Below, piece after piece: positions 43,201 through 44,716 of a DNA stretch of 44,716 nt. The notes under the pieces were generated by a model. The model was given only the letters and a program-made list of their open reading frames with translations. It searched no databases and was not told the DNA's origin. Positions within the stretch are counted from its first letter, which is position 1. Each line of letters begins with the position of its first letter. The stretch is from Sphingobium quisquiliarum P25 (GTDB lineage: Bacteria; Pseudomonadota; Alphaproteobacteria; Sphingomonadales; Sphingomonadaceae), in the NCBI RefSeq assembly GCF_000445065.1, contig NZ_ATHO01000143.1:1-44716 (forward strand), written 5' to 3'. The position numbers were made by a program, and so were the translations under genes.

Positions 43201-43895
43201 TGCCCCTGCCGGACCGCTTCCTTTGAAGGCCGGTCGTCATAGTCATAGTCCACCGGCTTTCGATGCGCGGTCTGCGCCGTGGCCGTCGAGGATGGCAGGA
43301 CGATCAGCAGCAGATCGTCGAGATAAGCGGTCAGATCCGCATAGGTGAGGATGCAATCTCCCTTCACCGACCGCAAATTGCCGACCGTCAGCAATTTGGT
43401 GAGTTCCCCCCACCCGCGCCGGGTGGCGGGATAGGCCACGATATCGGGCGTGCCGTCGGCAAAGACCAGCCGTGCGCCGGCGATCAGCCGCAGATCATTC
43501 TGGCACGCCTGCTCCTCTTCTTCGGTCAATTCCAGCGGCTGCCCCGCTTCCTTCTTCGCCGCCAGCAGGTTGGCGCGCGCTTTTTCGGGCGCGCGTTTCA
43601 GCGCCGACCAGGCCCGGACCACGCCCGCGACCGTATTGCGATCGGCAATGCCCAACCCCTTCAGGCCAAGATCGATCGCCTGCGACACCATGTCCGAAGC
43701 GTGCGACGCGCCGCGCAGGAAGGAAAAGTTGGTCGCCGCCACCAACTCGGCAAAGGCAGGACCATCATCCTTGCGGGACGAAGGCGGCCGCGCCTCCTTG
43801 GCCCGCGCCTTTTCCCGCGCCGCTTCGGCCGCGTTCAATTCCCGCCGGTCCATGGACTTGGGCCTGGACGGGTCGGGGCCCTTGCCGCGTTTCAT
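40278..43895 (-). CDS. dnaE2: Error-prone DNA polymerase DnaE2
   Basis: 1205 residues from ATG 43895, which overlaps the imuB stop (ATGA); the open frame extends to 44060 but those codons shadow imuB. DnaE2 is a C-family polymerase for mutagenic translesion synthesis with ImuA and ImuB. A PHP domain starts near residue 48 (FAELVAATNFSFLRGASH), preceded by a Lys/Arg-rich tail. The polymerase active site has Asp485 and Asp487 in PDIDVDFEHE, and a third acidic residue is in MKVDILALG. Helix-hairpin-helix and OB-fold regions (AVFITIEDETGITNVLLW) end the protein. No beta-clamp-binding motif is obvious, as in DnaE2 generally. Confidence 0.95.
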   Translation of the reverse strand: MKRGKGPDPSRPKSMDRRELNAAEAAREKARAKEARPPSSRKDDGPAFAELVAATNFSFLRGASHASDMVSQAIDLGLKGLGIADRNTVAGVVRAWSALKRAPEKARANLLAAKKEAGQPLELTEEEEQACQNDLRLIAGARLVFADGTPDIVAYPATRRGWGELTKLLTVGNLRSVKGDCILTYADLTAYLDDLLLIVLPSSTATAQTAHRKPVDYDYDDRPSKEAVRQGHLSLVPPPRPADLESCLLRLSRLAPGRVWLGAALCRDGRDARRIARLQGLSDRTGVPLIATMDALYATPAQRPLQDVLSCIREGVTIGKAGRLLEANAERHIHAPDEMARLFRDCPQAIAESMRFLGQVHFRLEQLAYEYPHEPVPEGWTAQQWLEELTISAAHARYGPHIPSKVRKLLDEEFQLIGDRNYAYYFLTVHDIVAFARMKGILCQGRGSAANSMVCFLLGVTSVDPERHELLFSRFVSEERDEPPDIDVDFEHERREEVMQYIYERYGRHRAGIAATVIHYRSRSAVREAAKALGLSEDVAARLSSTVWGSYSGEFPEARIMEAGFALDNPQIVRLRAVVDQLLDAPFPRHLSQHVGGFVLTQNRLDETVPLHHAAMEGRSFIEWDKDDIDALGLMKVDILALGMLSCIRKAYDLMRLHDLGDHDLNIDLKSGDPAVYTMLEKGDSIGVFQVESRAQINMLPRLRPRSIYDLTVQVAIVRPGPIEGDMVHPYLRRRCGEEDVEYPAPDPAHGPPDELKSLLGKTYGVPLFQEQAMKLAIVAAGFTPSEANQLRRSMATFRQVGGMDKFKDKMVNGMVERGYKADFAERCYRQIEGFGSYGFPESHALSFARLVYVSAWIKCHQPAVFACALLNSQPMGFYAPAQIVRDARDHGVTVHDADVNMSGWDNALEPLLRSRDSGKGEGEGRALALRLGLRQIDGFREGWAAQLVEARAQGLFTSLEDLARRAGLPARALRLLADADACRSLGQDRRAALWEARRTPSNELPLFAAARQRGEAAGGELGREPDARLPAMPLAEHVAADYQMTRLSLKGHPMQFLRPVFAAEGVLSCAQTSAAKNGALVRTAGVVLVRQRPGKGNAVFITIEDETGITNVLLWARLFEMQRRPVMASRLMLVEGEVQRSKEGVVHLMASRVHDRTAELSRLSDTHRPQLALSRADEFIHPQHPRTSSHPRNVRILPRSRDFH

Positions 43896-44716
43896 GCGAA
43901 CAGGCCGTGGATATACCAGGCGGGATGCCGCGCCTCCGCGCCATAGAGGCCGTGGCGGAAAATCCAGTAGCGCCGCCCGCGCGCATCCTCGATCCGGTAA
44001 TAGTCGCGCGTCATTCCCGCGCTTTCGCCTTCCAGCGCGCCGTCCTTCGCCTTCCACCATTCGGGCGCGATCCGCTCCGGCCCTTCATAGCGGGTCACTT
44101 CATGCGCCGCGCGCCGCCAGCGGAAATGATGCGGGGGGCCGTCGGGGACCTGCGCCACCACCTCGATCGGCTGGGGCGGGTCGAACAAATGGATGGGGCG
44201 CATCGGCGGATCGCCCGGCTCGCCCGGCTCGCCCTGGCGCGGCCAGCTCGACGGCGTGCGGACCTCGATCGCTGGCAAGGCGAGTTGCGCCTGTTCGGGG
44301 ATGTGGCTGTCGCGCGGCTCCAGCCGCTGGATGCGGTTGCGCCCGGCGCGGACGGACAGCCGGTCGATCAGCGCCGCGACCGCTTCCTCCCGCCGCGCCT
44401 CCCCGCCTTCCAGGGCAAGCTGGGTCGCGGCCATCGGTTCGGCCTGCGGCACGGCAAGGCGCAGCATGTCGAACCCGAAGCCGGGGTCGAGCGGATCGGA
44501 CAGGCTGTCGATCCGCTCCTGCACCAGCCGCATGATCGCGGGCGCATCGCGCACCGGCAGGCTGGTTTCCACCCGCAGCGGGAAGGCAAGGCCATCGGTG
44601 CGGAAGAACAACAGTTCGAACCGGCGCCCGCCTTCGCTCCGTTCGCGCAGGCGCTCGCCCGCCTCGGCCGCCATCTCCTCGACCGCCGCGAGCGCATAGG
44701 CGGTGCTGCCCACGGG
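43892..44716 (-). CDS. imuB: ImuB, Y-family polymerase-like protein (5' partial)
   Basis: The gene enters from the right edge; the visible 273 residues are its C-terminal half (little-finger and tail regions), ending HPAWYIHGLFA. ImuB is a catalytically inactive Y-family protein that brings DnaE2 to the beta clamp. The overlap with dnaE2 by ATGA and the gene order support the assignment. The catalytic palm is outside the window, so loss of catalytic residues cannot be checked here. A short GEPGEPGDP repeat is present in the tail. The SOS (LexA) promoter expected for imuA-imuB-dnaE2 would lie off the right edge. Confidence 0.88.
   Translation of the reverse strand, partial: PVGSTAYALAAVEEMAAEAGERLRERSEGGRRFELLFFRTDGLAFPLRVETSLPVRDAPAIMRLVQERIDSLSDPLDPGFGFDMLRLAVPQAEPMAATQLALEGGEARREEAVAALIDRLSVRAGRNRIQRLEPRDSHIPEQAQLALPAIEVRTPSSWPRQGEPGEPGDPPMRPIHLFDPPQPIEVVAQVPDGPPHHFRWRRAAHEVTRYEGPERIAPEWWKAKDGALEGESAGMTRDYYRIEDARGRRYWIFRHGLYGAEARHPAWYIHGLFA

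Noticed and set aside
40737..43226. 829-codon plus-strand ORF opposite dnaE2
   Set aside because: Antisense shadow of DnaE2, which has its polymerase motifs intact.

Overview
The window looks like chromosomal DNA of a high-GC alphaproteobacterium of the sphingomonad type (Sphingobium/Sphingomonas-like). The lineage signs are the gene order rpmF-plsX-fabH-ihfA-merR, a class I lysyl-tRNA synthetase, a tamA-tamB pair, an imuB-dnaE2 mutasome locus, RcnB-family exported proteins and a consensus EcfG (general stress response) promoter. I saw no CRISPR array, insertion sequence, integrase or phage gene. The genus is an inference from gene content.

Layout. 1-2152: two RcnB-family exported proteins around a 2-oxoglutarate/Fe(II) oxygenase. 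2369-7895: class I lysK divergent from a DinG-like Fe-S helicase, then a SixA-like phosphatase and a GNAT acetyltransferase. 7913-11021 (minus): rpmF, plsX, fabH, ihfA and a MerR regulator, the usual lipid/ribosome cluster. 11232-13617: MAPEG membrane protein, metallo-hydrolase, and a minus-strand ridA, arsC-like, rrf2 operon. 13753-15178: an acidic small protein behind an EcfG promoter, a secreted thermonuclease-like protein, and a glycine-zipper exported protein. 15456-16316: one AT-rich ORF that I do not recognise, 6 bp behind nrdB. 16323-19711: nrdB, DUF2171 (opposite strand) and nrdA, with a four-copy DnaA-box cluster about 420 bp upstream of nrdA. 20250-25113: glutathione transferase, class I fumarase with a structured leader, EamA permease, NAD(P)HX dehydratase and a histidine phosphatase. 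25488-31655: an envelope-glycan cluster (GT8-like transferase, MOP flippase, GT-C-like membrane protein, SMR-type carrier, HAD-UbiA fusion). 31805-31880: tRNA-Glu. 31981-44716: recJ, tamA-tamB, dnaE2 and the 3' part of imuB, which runs off the right edge.

How the genes fit together. Most of the window is housekeeping: dNTP synthesis, lipid synthesis, translation, the TCA cycle, DNA repair and outer-membrane assembly. The accessory parts are the 25.5-31.7 kb glycan cluster and the AT-rich ORF at 15.5-16.3 kb. The glycan cluster has the parts expected of a lipid-linked sugar pathway: a polyprenyl-phosphate phosphoribosyltransferase-like UbiA domain fused to an apparently intact HAD phosphatase, a small EmrE-like carrier, a flippase and two candidate glycosyltransferases. 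The epimerase pair that would complete a decaprenylphosphoryl-arabinose route is not in the window. The best candidates for something undescribed are this cluster, the DnaA-box array at nrdA, the fumarase leader structure and the AT-rich ORF behind nrdB. All functions are read from the sequence alone, without database searches.
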